Part shown: piece after piece, positions 45,905-54,272 of the stretch
How the letters are laid out: each line of letters starts with the position of its first letter
Numbering within the stretch: the stretch's first letter is position 1
Assembly (NCBI GenBank): GCA_963849955.1
Contig: CAWKJU010000005.1
Span: forward strand, 1 to 64,000
Direction: 5' to 3'
DNA: 64,000 nucleotides
Source of the DNA: CAWFGW01 sp963849955
GTDB lineage: Bacteria; Bacteroidota; Bacteroidia; Cytophagales; JAAEPT01
The notes under the pieces: model-generated
Databases searched by the model: none
The model's input: the letters and a program-made list of their open reading frames with translations, nothing else
Told to the model about the DNA's origin: nothing
Made by a program: the position numbers and the translations under genes

Positions 45905-45997
45905 TTAAAAAATCAAAATCTTTAAACTGAAGACAATATATGTTCCTAAGACGAATAAGATAGAGGCTATTTGAATTATTTTTTCTAAATCAGTCAT
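45905..45997 (-). CDS. probable 30-residue single-pass membrane microprotein
   Basis: ATG at 45995-45997 overlaps the end of the preceding glycosyltransferase gene (8-base overlap), and the stop at 45905-45907 lies 3 bases before the ligase ATG. The 30-residue product starts with charged residues (MTDLEKI) and is then almost wholly hydrophobic (IASILFVLGTYIVFSL). The coupling on both sides in an otherwise gapless operon supports translation. Function unknown; a small subunit or regulator of the neighbouring membrane protein is the natural guess. Confidence 0.5.
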   Translation of the reverse strand: MTDLEKIIQIASILFVLGTYIVFSLKILIF

Positions 45998-47216
45998 GCT
46001 TATTGTCAATAGTTGTATGTGCTTTAACAACATTTAAGAAGCTTTCAGCTCTTGCTTCCCAATTATTTTTTGTTGCTTTTTCTATTCGGGATGATCTTAA
46101 ACTAGGAGAGTTAGACGATATAGCTAAGTCAATTTTTTCGGTAAAATCTTCATGACTTTCAGCAATATAAATAACATCATTGAACTCTAAGATATCTTCA
46201 GAAAAATTTGTGGAAACAACAGGTAATCCTGCCGCTAAATATTCATTGATTTTTAAAGGATAAATACTTTTAGTCAATTTACTTAGTTTAAAAGGAATAA
46301 TAGCTACGCTTGCAAATTTCATGTATTTAGGAAGCTCTTGTATGGGTTTTCCTCCTAAAAACTTCACGTTTTCCATTTCATGTAGTCCTATTGATTTATG
46401 TTCATTGGTGTTGATAGGTCCAATAATGAGTAACAGTTTATTCGAATGTGTATCTGCTATTTTTTTTAATAAAGGAAAATCATCACGGTCTTTGATGTTG
46501 CCAATATAGATGATAATATCTCGGATTTCATTTTTTATCTCCTCAGGCTTTTCAAAATTTTGATTGATTGTTTCTTGAAATAAACTAAAATCTGCTGCAT
46601 TGGGCAAATAAGTGACTTTTTTGGCAGTTAGCTTACATTTTTTTTCTAACTCTCTTGATGTAGCAAATACTAAGTCAGCAGATTTTAATGCTCGTATTTC
46701 TTGTTCTACACCATGCTTATTGATATAAATTGCTTCACTAATGTCGTCTACCGTGTAGTAGATGTTTAGTTTAGGTGCTGGCTTTATAGTAAGTTTTTTT
46801 ACATAAAATGGATTAAATACATTTAAATAAATGTAGTCTGAGATGTTGTATTGTTTGATAACTGCTTTGACAAGGTTTGTGATAAACCAATTGTTGATAC
46901 CCATAAAAAAATCATATGTTTTACCTTGAGGTAGCCAATTAATAGGAAGCATCAGCGGTGGGGTCACACAAACTAAATTGGGGTAATCGCTTAATGGTGT
47001 TTTAAACTTGTTTTTCCCAAATAAGAGCGCATCTTTTCGTTGTTGAATTTCTGAGGAGTTATAGTTGGAAATGAAGTCTTTATAGGTAAAAGGGTTGTCG
47101 ACATAAAAAACCCTTCTGGACTTTGACAATTCTTTGGCTAAAGAATAAGTGGTAGAAGAGTAGGGGGAATCCCATCTAACGAGTCCTAAAATAATCACGT
47201 CAGTGCTTTTGTTCAT
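45990..47216 (-). CDS. glycosyltransferase (GT-B, TuaH-like)
   Basis: 408 residues. The N-terminal part has VIILGLVRWDSPYSSTTYSL (only about its first half is diagnostic) and NIYYTVDDISEA; the C-terminal domain shows IIYIGNIKDRDDFPLLKKI, FLGGKPIQELPKYMKFASV and INEYLAAGLPVVST, the nucleotide-sugar side of a GT-B enzyme of the TuaH kind. Soluble or peripheral. It begins 4 bases after the flippase stop and ends overlapping the small ORF, so it belongs to the minus-strand operon flippase-transferase-microprotein-ligase-TolC-like. Confidence 0.85.
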   Translation of the reverse strand: MNKSTDVIILGLVRWDSPYSSTTYSLAKELSKSRRVFYVDNPFTYKDFISNYNSSEIQQRKDALLFGKNKFKTPLSDYPNLVCVTPPLMLPINWLPQGKTYDFFMGINNWFITNLVKAVIKQYNISDYIYLNVFNPFYVKKLTIKPAPKLNIYYTVDDISEAIYINKHGVEQEIRALKSADLVFATSRELEKKCKLTAKKVTYLPNAADFSLFQETINQNFEKPEEIKNEIRDIIIYIGNIKDRDDFPLLKKIADTHSNKLLLIIGPINTNEHKSIGLHEMENVKFLGGKPIQELPKYMKFASVAIIPFKLSKLTKSIYPLKINEYLAAGLPVVSTNFSEDILEFNDVIYIAESHEDFTEKIDLAISSNSPSLRSSRIEKATKNNWEARAESFLNVVKAHTTIDNKHD

Positions 47217-47220
47217 TGAC

Positions 47221-48570
47221 TTATGATTTGGTTATTTTTTGATACATAAACAAATAAGGTGTTTTAAAATGCTTAAAAACATTCCAAAGACTTACTCCAA
47301 TTACTTTTTTTAGTACTAGTTGACTAACACTAACTGAAATAACATAAGTAGCTAAGGTGCCATAAGCCGCACCAATAACCCCATATTTATGAATAAAGAT
47401 ATAATTAAAAGCCAAATTTAAAATTGCACTAAATAAAACCAGATAAAAATTCCATTGGGGTTTGTTTAGCGCGTTACAGGCGTTGGCAAACTGTCTTGAG
47501 GCAGGAATAAATAAAGAGTAAATAGCAGTGACTTGTAAGATTGGTATTGCTTCATCGTATTTACCTCCCGAAGTAATATTGATGATGAAATCTGGAATAA
47601 ATATTACAATGATTACAGTCGGTATTAGTAAGGCCATTAATCCACCTACGGATTGTTCATAAAGAATTTTCACTCCTTCATGCCCCTTGGTTTTCATGTT
47701 TTCTACACTTTTAGGGAAAACCACATCTGAAATAGCCATAGAAGGTGTTTCTATGATGTTAGCTATTCTTACGGCTACGTTGTAGTTTGCTACAGCGGTT
47801 GGGTTAACATAAGCACCAAGCATCAATTGGTCGGTACCTCTTAAGATTACAGAACAGATATTGGTGGTAAAAGTGAATTTTCCATAATCGAGCAATTTTT
47901 TTACCCATTCCCACTCAAGCGATTTTGAAAAAATAAGGAATTTATAAACGAAGACGTAAGAAACTAAAGTACCTAAAACGATTGCCCCAGTATAAGCATA
48001 CATTAAGAACTCCAGGTTGTTTAAGCTCGTGTCAAAGAAAAACAAATAAACCACTGCTAAGAAAAAACTTCCTTGACGCACAAAATAGGCATAAAAGATT
48101 CCTTTAAAATCCATGAAGGCTTGTTGCACAAACTCAAATTGGAAAAACAAACTGAGAATGATTGTGGTGAACGCATAGTGGGATAATAATGGTGCAAGTA
48201 GTGGAGCGTTTAGCTGGTCACTTGCAAATCCATTACAGGTCAGCATTAAAGTAGCACCAATGACCGCTACACTTATATTAATAATGAAAGAGGCTGTAAA
48301 AATGCTCGGTTTATCACCCTCGTCACAATCATTTAAAAAGCGAATCAAGGGGCTTTTAATCAATCCGTTTCTTGAAACTTCTAGTATAGTTGCAATGACA
48401 AGAAACAACGTCCAAATACCGTATTCTTCTTTTTGTAACACTTGTATTAGGAGTAAAAAACTACCTACACCAAAAATTAATGTTGATAGACGCTGACTAA
48501 TGGTAAAAAAGGTTGATTTATACCAGTAGGCGTTTTTACCTGAAAATTTTTCTTTTACTTTTTTTATCAT
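47221..48570 (-). CDS. oligosaccharide flippase family protein (Wzx-like)
   Basis: 449 residues with about 12-14 hydrophobic segments and the MATE/MOP-type layout: STFFTISQRLSTLIFGVGSF at the start, FTASFIINISVAVIGAT, and ANYNVAVRIANIIETPSMAI, PILQVTAIYSLFIPASRQFA and KYGVIGAAYGTLATYVISV in the second half (each quoted in part). It most likely moves lipid-linked repeat units to the periplasmic face. First gene of the minus-strand block; the intergenic space before 48707 also serves the divergent acyltransferase gene. Confidence 0.9.
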   Translation of the reverse strand: MIKKVKEKFSGKNAYWYKSTFFTISQRLSTLIFGVGSFLLLIQVLQKEEYGIWTLFLVIATILEVSRNGLIKSPLIRFLNDCDEGDKPSIFTASFIINISVAVIGATLMLTCNGFASDQLNAPLLAPLLSHYAFTTIILSLFFQFEFVQQAFMDFKGIFYAYFVRQGSFFLAVVYLFFFDTSLNNLEFLMYAYTGAIVLGTLVSYVFVYKFLIFSKSLEWEWVKKLLDYGKFTFTTNICSVILRGTDQLMLGAYVNPTAVANYNVAVRIANIIETPSMAISDVVFPKSVENMKTKGHEGVKILYEQSVGGLMALLIPTVIIVIFIPDFIINITSGGKYDEAIPILQVTAIYSLFIPASRQFANACNALNKPQWNFYLVLFSAILNLAFNYIFIHKYGVIGAAYGTLATYVISVSVSQLVLKKVIGVSLWNVFKHFKTPYLFMYQKITKS

Positions 48571-48647
48571 GGCACATCCTTTTCTGTAGGAAAAGGTGAC
48601 ATTGCTGATTCATTACTTACAAGAAGCGAATTTAGTTAATTAATCAC

Positions 48648-48676
48648 TTCGAAAATCATTTAAAGAAATAACTTTG
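48648..48676 (+). promoter_or_regulatory. possible promoter of the acyltransferase/sulfotransferase pair
   Basis: TAACTTTG at 48669-48676 fits the -7 consensus exactly. TTC at 48648-48650, 18 bases upstream, is one mismatch from the -33 TTG. It lies about 30 bases before the GTG start at 48707. Confidence 0.45.
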
Positions 48677-48706
48677 TTACTCAGGAGTTGAATTATCGAT
48701 GCATAA

Positions 48707-49741
48707 GTGAAAAATCCAGTTTTTAATTTATCTATTTTAAGTGAGGGCATATCTAATCGTTTAGGTTGGATAGATTTTGCCAAAGGAGTTGCTATTATTG
48801 CCGTGGTATATAGGCATATTCTTTTTGGGTTGGAAGGTGCTGGACTGAAGTACCCTTCTATTTTTACAGATGCTTCTGTTATGATTGAAAGCATTAGAAT
48901 GCCGCTGTTTTTTATTCTTTCAGGTGTTTTTGTTCGAAGAAGTTTACAGAAAAAAAGTGGGAAAGAGTTTGCCTTAGGAAGGTTAGAATCGTTAATGTAT
49001 CCTTATTTAGTGTGGACGGTTATTCAAATCACTATTCAGATTGCTTTTAGTAATTTTGCTAACTCTTCAAGAGGATTGAAAGATTACCTCTATATATTCT
49101 ATCAGCCACGAGCCATCGATCACTTTTGGTTTTTCTACGCCTTGTTTGCAGTGTCTATTTTTTATTTAATTATTTATAAGTTAAGCAAGGGGAATAAACT
49201 CGTATTAGCTGCTGTAGGTTTGTTTTTATACTTCATCTATCCATGGGTTCATATCAATGTTTTTGAGGATGTTTGCCGTTATTTGGTGTTTTTTGTGATG
49301 GGTGATTTACTAGCTGTTTATATCAGTAACCCGGAGAACAAAAAGCAGATTTCCTCTTTGTATGTTACTGTGTTTTTCTTGTCGTTGTTTTCTATTGGAC
49401 AGTGGTATCTTTTTGGTCATTTAGAAAGTGGCCATCTTTTGTTAGCTTTAGTCTCCTTAGCGGGTAGTTTTTTGACTATTAATATTGGGTTTATGATTGG
49501 AGATGCACCAGCCTTGAAATTTATTCGAATCATAGGGTTTCATTCTATGTATATTTACATTTTACATGTCTTAGTTGCAGGATTCACGCGAGCAGTGCTC
49601 ATGCGAATAGCACATATACATAATCCATACATCATTTTAATACTAGTGACGTTAGCAAGTGTGTTGGTACCTATTGTGTTTTATCATTTGACGAAGAAAA
49701 AAGCATATTTCTTGTTTACCTTAAAAAAGCCCAAATCATGA
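48707..49741 (+). CDS. acyltransferase family membrane protein
   Basis: 344 residues, polytopic, of the acyltransferase-3/OafA-like type: LGWIDFAKGVAIIAVVYRHI (His as the catalytic candidate), MPLFFILSGVFVRRS, and IDHFWFFYALFAVSIFY. Translation must start at the GTG at 48707 or close to it, as no ATG precedes the conserved part. It overlaps the sulfotransferase gene by 4 bases (ATGA), so both modifying enzymes are made together. Together with the acyltransferase at 34653 and the MBOAT pair, this is the third acyl-transfer route in the locus. Confidence 0.85.
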   Translation: MKNPVFNLSILSEGISNRLGWIDFAKGVAIIAVVYRHILFGLEGAGLKYPSIFTDASVMIESIRMPLFFILSGVFVRRSLQKKSGKEFALGRLESLMYPYLVWTVIQITIQIAFSNFANSSRGLKDYLYIFYQPRAIDHFWFFYALFAVSIFYLIIYKLSKGNKLVLAAVGLFLYFIYPWVHINVFEDVCRYLVFFVMGDLLAVYISNPENKKQISSLYVTVFFLSLFSIGQWYLFGHLESGHLLLALVSLAGSFLTINIGFMIGDAPALKFIRIIGFHSMYIYILHVLVAGFTRAVLMRIAHIHNPYIILILVTLASVLVPIVFYHLTKKKAYFLFTLKKPKS

Positions 49742-50682
49742 CTAATATCTCTAAAAAAGCAGATCCTCGTTTTCCTGATTTTATAGTAATTGGTGCAGGT
49801 AAAAGTGGTACCACATCTTTAGATCATTATTTGGCAGCTCATCCGAACATTTACATGAGTCCTGTTAAAGAACCTAATTTTTTTGCCTTAGAAGGATTTC
49901 AAATACCAAGTCCTCAAGAAGATCCAGAGAAATTATTTCATTACCCTCAGGCTATTACAGAGAAGGATGAATACCTGAAGTTATTTGATGCTGCGAATAA
50001 AGAAGCATTATTAGGAGAGGTCTCACCAATGTATTTATATTCAGAAAAAGCACCTCAACGTATTTTTGATTATAATCCCGACACTAAACTGATTGTGATT
50101 TTACGGCAACCTGCTGATAGACTATACTCGCGATATTTGCACCTGGCAAGGCAATCGGATACACCAACTGAAAATTTCTCAGATGCGTTAGATTCCACTA
50201 CAATTTGGTGGCGAAGGGATGATTTAGTTCAAGAAGGTTTTTTTTATCGTGGACTGAGTAGGTATTATAACTTATTTCCAGCTGAAAATATAAAAGTTTA
50301 TTTATACGAAGACTTGAAAAACTCTCAAGAGGAAGTTGTAAAATCGATGTTTGACTTCTTAGGGGTAGATAGTTCTTTTTCCCCTGACATGAGCGTTCAG
50401 TTTAACCAGTCAGGTATTATTAAAAACAAGTTTATGGATAGTTTGGTTGGACAAAAAAGTATTTTTAAGCGTGTAATAGAGCGGGTTTCACCAAACCTCT
50501 ATGAATCATTCAAAAAGAATAATACCCTTCAGAAACTCGTTCAAGGAGCTCGTAAGAAAAACCTTGACCGGCCACTAATTGAAAAAGACATCAAACATCA
50601 ATTGACTCATCAAGTTTACAAGGATGATATTTTAAAACTTCAAGACTTAATTGGTCGTGATTTGTCTGCTTGGTTATCTTAA
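49738..50682 (+). CDS. PAPS-dependent sulfotransferase
   Basis: 314 residues. The 5'-phosphosulfate loop is DFIVIGAGKSGTTSLDHYL near residue 15; the 3'-phosphate site is VILRQPADRLYSRYLHLAR; KVYLYEDLKN and FDFLGVD are further family blocks. It would transfer sulfate from PAPS to a hydroxyl group of a sugar, here probably the polysaccharide. Overlaps the acyltransferase start side by 4 bases, and its last 4 bases overlap the convergent GumC-like gene. Sulfated polymers are common in marine Bacteroidota, but the habitat cannot be read from this window. Confidence 0.9.
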   Translation: MTNISKKADPRFPDFIVIGAGKSGTTSLDHYLAAHPNIYMSPVKEPNFFALEGFQIPSPQEDPEKLFHYPQAITEKDEYLKLFDAANKEALLGEVSPMYLYSEKAPQRIFDYNPDTKLIVILRQPADRLYSRYLHLARQSDTPTENFSDALDSTTIWWRRDDLVQEGFFYRGLSRYYNLFPAENIKVYLYEDLKNSQEEVVKSMFDFLGVDSSFSPDMSVQFNQSGIIKNKFMDSLVGQKSIFKRVIERVSPNLYESFKKNNTLQKLVQGARKKNLDRPLIEKDIKHQLTHQVYKDDILKLQDLIGRDLSAWLS

Positions 50683-52856
50683 ATATCCATATTTTCTTTT
50701 CTAACTTTATTTAAGACTACTCCAGGAACTTTTTCCCTGACAGAATCTAAGTACTCAAGTGTAACTTTGTCGGACTCTTTTAAAGTAGTTGTCGCAGAAA
50801 ATATAGGGAGAATCATTTCAACATATTCTTCGAGTTCCTTGGTCCCTGACGAAGTGTTAAGCGAAGTGCTTTCTATTAACACATAATCAAATGTTCTAGT
50901 GACATTTTCTATTAACCTCTTAAATGAGTCACCATTAATTACTTCTGATGGAGATTTTCCATTTAACTCACAACCCAAAATGGTGATAGCTGGGTTTTGT
51001 GTTGGTGATAATTGATCTGAAATGCTATGTGGGTTTTCTAGTGCCTTGGATAAACCTTCTGGGTTAGCTTTATAATATTTTGTGATAAAGTTATTGCTAA
51101 AGTTGGCATCTATGATTAAAGTTTTCTTTGAAGCTAGCCCTAGTGATTTAGCTAGATTAATAGCTAAAAATGATTTTCCATCTTGGTCATTATCACTCGT
51201 AATTAAGATGGTTTTTTTACCAGATTGAAATACTTCAAAGCGGATACTTTTAAAAAACTCATTTACATGATGAAAAAAAGCAGCTCCTTTAGTTTTAGTT
51301 GGGTCTATTGGCGTTTCAGAATAATACGCTTGTAACTGTTTTTTTGTTAAGAATGGAATAGGGGTGATTAGATGTAGGCCTGTTTGTTCCTTAATTCGTG
51401 ACGGAGAACGGATACTGCTATCTAAATAAGCTGTTGTGAGTAGACTTAACACATAAGTAATCATGCAAACAAAACCAGCCATAACAATTAACAAACCTCG
51501 TTTGGACGATTCAGGCTCGCCAGCTGGTTGGCCAAATTGCACAATTTGAATGGTGTTTTCGGTAACATTTGCAGTGTTTTTTGCTTTATTAAGTTTATCC
51601 ATAGCAGATAAATATTCTTCTGAAGCAAGTGTGAGTTCTTTTTGAAGTTGCTTCAAAGCACTTTCGTGCTGAGCAAAGCCAGAGATGCCTCGTTGTAACG
51701 AAGCAATAGATTGTTTGATAGAGCTAAGGTTTGCTTGTGAAATTCTGATGTCCAGCATCAGGGCTTGCTGTCTGTTCAGAAGTTCGTCTGTATCGTTATT
51801 AGTGGTGGCACGTTGGGCGATAACTAATGATTTAAGTTCCTCACGTTTAGCTTCGACACGGGATTGAAGTCCCATATCTTGAGAACCACCATTGATAAAT
51901 TTTTCATTTAAGTCGTCAATTTCTTCTCTTAGGAAAAAAATCTTCTTATTTCTAGATTCCGTTTTGGTGTCAAGTCCAGATTCTTTAATCCGTTGGTTTA
52001 CATCACTTAAAGATATTTGTAACTTTCTTAAGTTGTTGCTTTCTTCTTTAAGTCGGTCATCGTATTCACTTAGTTTGGTGAATTTTGCTTCCGTCTCAGT
52101 ATCATAACTCACAAGGTTGTTTTCAGTTTTGTAATTTTCCAGCGCTTGCGTTTTTGTTTCTAAATGTTGTTTTGCTTCTTCAATTTGTCGGGTAAGGATG
52201 TCTACCGATTGACCAGTTTGATTATTATAAATAATTGCATCGTATCTTAAAAACTCTTCCCCAAGTACGTTCACAACAAAAGCAGAAAGTCGAGGGTTAT
52301 GTGAACCAAATTTTATCACCACATAATCAGATAGATTCACACGCTTGACGGAAATATTTTTTAAAATGGATTCAGCGTCATATTCATAAACTTCTAATAT
52401 TTCGGTAAGTTTTTTCTCAAACTCGTCATAAGTGGATAGTACTTTTAAACTTTCAAGGTTTGACTTAAATAGCGCTAAGGCAATTTCTTTTTCTTCTTTA
52501 TTAAGCTTTGGGGTCTCAGGATCTACTTTTCCTGCGTAAGGTTCCGTGAAAGGGGCTTCATTGCTAGATAAATCATGAATCATTAATCGGTAACTCAATA
52601 AAGCTAATACAGACTCAGAGGTAATACTTTCCATTAAGTTATTGAACTTAGCAGTAGCCTCGTAAATATTAAACCGCTCTTCATCGATATTAATTTTCTT
52701 TGAAACGGTAAATCCTGTTGCCAACTTAGCTGTAGAAACATAAGTTTTCTTCATGTTCATTGTTAAAAGAAACGCTGCTAGCAAACCTATAAAGGTTACC
52801 GAGGCAATAATAAACTTGTTTTTGTAAAGTAATTTAAAGAGATATACAATATCCAT
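50679..52856 (-). CDS. GumC/Wzc-type chain-length protein with degenerate ATPase domain
   Basis: 725 residues. Wzz-like N-terminus with a first membrane segment (FIIASVTFIGLLAAFLLTM), long periplasmic coiled coils (about residues 190-430), a second membrane helix (GLLIVMAGFVCMITYVLSL), and a C-terminal BY-kinase-like domain. The nucleotide site is eroded: Walker A reads SDNDQDGKSFLAINLA (GKS present, the first Gly missing), the second block reads LIIDANF, Walker B reads YVLIEST, and there is no C-terminal tyrosine cluster (ends KVRKENMDI). It therefore controls chain length or export but may not autophosphorylate. Confidence 0.85.
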   Translation of the reverse strand: MDIVYLFKLLYKNKFIIASVTFIGLLAAFLLTMNMKKTYVSTAKLATGFTVSKKINIDEERFNIYEATAKFNNLMESITSESVLALLSYRLMIHDLSSNEAPFTEPYAGKVDPETPKLNKEEKEIALALFKSNLESLKVLSTYDEFEKKLTEILEVYEYDAESILKNISVKRVNLSDYVVIKFGSHNPRLSAFVVNVLGEEFLRYDAIIYNNQTGQSVDILTRQIEEAKQHLETKTQALENYKTENNLVSYDTETEAKFTKLSEYDDRLKEESNNLRKLQISLSDVNQRIKESGLDTKTESRNKKIFFLREEIDDLNEKFINGGSQDMGLQSRVEAKREELKSLVIAQRATTNNDTDELLNRQQALMLDIRISQANLSSIKQSIASLQRGISGFAQHESALKQLQKELTLASEEYLSAMDKLNKAKNTANVTENTIQIVQFGQPAGEPESSKRGLLIVMAGFVCMITYVLSLLTTAYLDSSIRSPSRIKEQTGLHLITPIPFLTKKQLQAYYSETPIDPTKTKGAAFFHHVNEFFKSIRFEVFQSGKKTILITSDNDQDGKSFLAINLAKSLGLASKKTLIIDANFSNNFITKYYKANPEGLSKALENPHSISDQLSPTQNPAITILGCELNGKSPSEVINGDSFKRLIENVTRTFDYVLIESTSLNTSSGTKELEEYVEMILPIFSATTTLKESDKVTLEYLDSVREKVPGVVLNKVRKENMDI

Positions 52857-52991
52857 AGTATTCTTACTGTAAGTCTAAAAGCCTAATTTGACTTTTAAGG
52901 TTGAAAATATAATGTTTATATAGGTCATTTTTTTTACCTTGAAGAACCTAAATACAAACGAATAACAAAGTAAAAATTTAATAAGTATAAG

Positions 52992-54170
52992 ATGATGGAA
53001 AGTTTGTTTTTTATTTCGCTAGCAGTCGTTTTTTATACCTATTTAGGTTATGGAATTTTACTTTTTGTTTTAGTGAAGATAAAAAGAGTCTTTCAACCTT
53101 CAAAAAAGATGGTGACTGAAGGTTACACACCTTCGGTTACTTTCATTGTTCCGTGCTACAATGAAGGTGATATTATTGAAGAAAAAATCCATAATTGTTT
53201 GGCGTTAAATTATCCTAAAGAACTATTTGAGATTATCTTTATTACAGATGGCTCTACCGATGGTTCCAACCTAGTTGCAGAAAAGTATCCGGAAGTAAAA
53301 GTGATGCATGAGGATAAACGTGCGGGTAAATCTGCAGCAGAAAACAGGTCAGTTAAAGAGGCAAAGGGCGAAATAATAATTTTTTCAGATGCGAATACTG
53401 AGCTTCCTACTGAAGCAATAAATAAAATAGTGAGACACTATGTAGATCCTAAAATTGGCGCTGTATCAGGGGAAAAAAGAATTGCTGCTAAAGATGCTGA
53501 TAATGCTTCAGGAGCAGGAGAGGGGATTTATTGGAAGTATGAATCGGCCTTAAAGCGGTTAGATGTCGAATTGTATACCCTAGTAGGAGCGGCTGGAGAG
53601 CTGTTCTCACTTCGTAAATCGCTTTTTCAAGATTTAGAACAAGATACAATCTTAGATGATTTTATGCTCTCTATGCGCATTGCTGGAGAGGGGTATGTGG
53701 TAACGTATGATCCAGAAGCTTATGCAATGGAAACAGCTTCAGCATCGGTAAAAGAAGAATTAAAACGCAAGGTCCGCATTTGTGCTGGAGGATGGCAGGC
53801 TATGGTTCGTTTAGCTTATATCTTAAATCCGTTTAGGAATTTCATATTGTTTTTTCAGTATCTGTCTCACCGGGTTTTACGATGGAGTGTTACCCCCGTC
53901 TTTCTCTTTGCTATGGTTCCTATCAATATTTACTTAGTGATGAAAGCCAGTGAATTTTCTATATACCACGTATTTCTTATTGGTCAGATAGGCTTTTATA
54001 GTTCTGCAATTCTTGGTTGGATATTAGCAAATAAAGAGATTAAAGTAAAAGTGCTTTACGTGCCTTATTATTTTTTAATTATGAATTACTCTGTGATTGC
54101 AGGCTTTTTTAGATACCTCAATAAATCACAAGCAGCTGCATGGGAACGTTCGGCTAGGGCAAAAAAATAA
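52992..54170 (+). CDS. membrane glycosyltransferase family 2
   Basis: 392 residues. Membrane helix at the N-terminus (FFISLAVVFYTYLGYGILLF), GT-A domain with SVTFIVPCYNEGDIIEEKI, IIFITDGSTDGS, AGKSAAENRSV, IIFSDANTELPTEAI (DxN variant of DxD), ISGEKRIA, then RKVRICAGGWQAMVRL (processive-type Q/RxxRW region absent, but KVR-x-CAGG present) and three C-terminal helices. This is the layout of CAZy family 2 membrane synthases. Two adjacent ATGs at the start. Terminator follows directly. Confidence 0.9.
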   Translation: MMESLFFISLAVVFYTYLGYGILLFVLVKIKRVFQPSKKMVTEGYTPSVTFIVPCYNEGDIIEEKIHNCLALNYPKELFEIIFITDGSTDGSNLVAEKYPEVKVMHEDKRAGKSAAENRSVKEAKGEIIIFSDANTELPTEAINKIVRHYVDPKIGAVSGEKRIAAKDADNASGAGEGIYWKYESALKRLDVELYTLVGAAGELFSLRKSLFQDLEQDTILDDFMLSMRIAGEGYVVTYDPEAYAMETASASVKEELKRKVRICAGGWQAMVRLAYILNPFRNFILFFQYLSHRVLRWSVTPVFLFAMVPINIYLVMKASEFSIYHVFLIGQIGFYSSAILGWILANKEIKVKVLYVPYYFLIMNYSVIAGFFRYLNKSQAAAWERSARAKK

Positions 54171-54199
54171 AAGTCACCTTAGATTACCAAGGTGACTTT
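54170..54199 (+). terminator. terminator closing the exopolysaccharide locus
   Basis: Perfect 11-bp stem AAAGTCACCTT (54170-54180) / AAGGTGACTTT (54189-54199), loop of 8, at the end of the glycosyltransferase gene; short T-rich tail. Confidence 0.75.
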
Positions 54200-54272
54200 A
54201 TCTAATTAATTTTAAGTTGCTTAATTGTCGGATGAGACAATTGTTTTTAAACAACGTTGATTTTTATGAGAT

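Noticed and set aside
48577..48595. Short inverted repeat CCTTTTC / GAAAAGG before the flippase gene
   Set aside because: Only 7 bp, no T-run or known operator similarity; expected by chance in such DNA.
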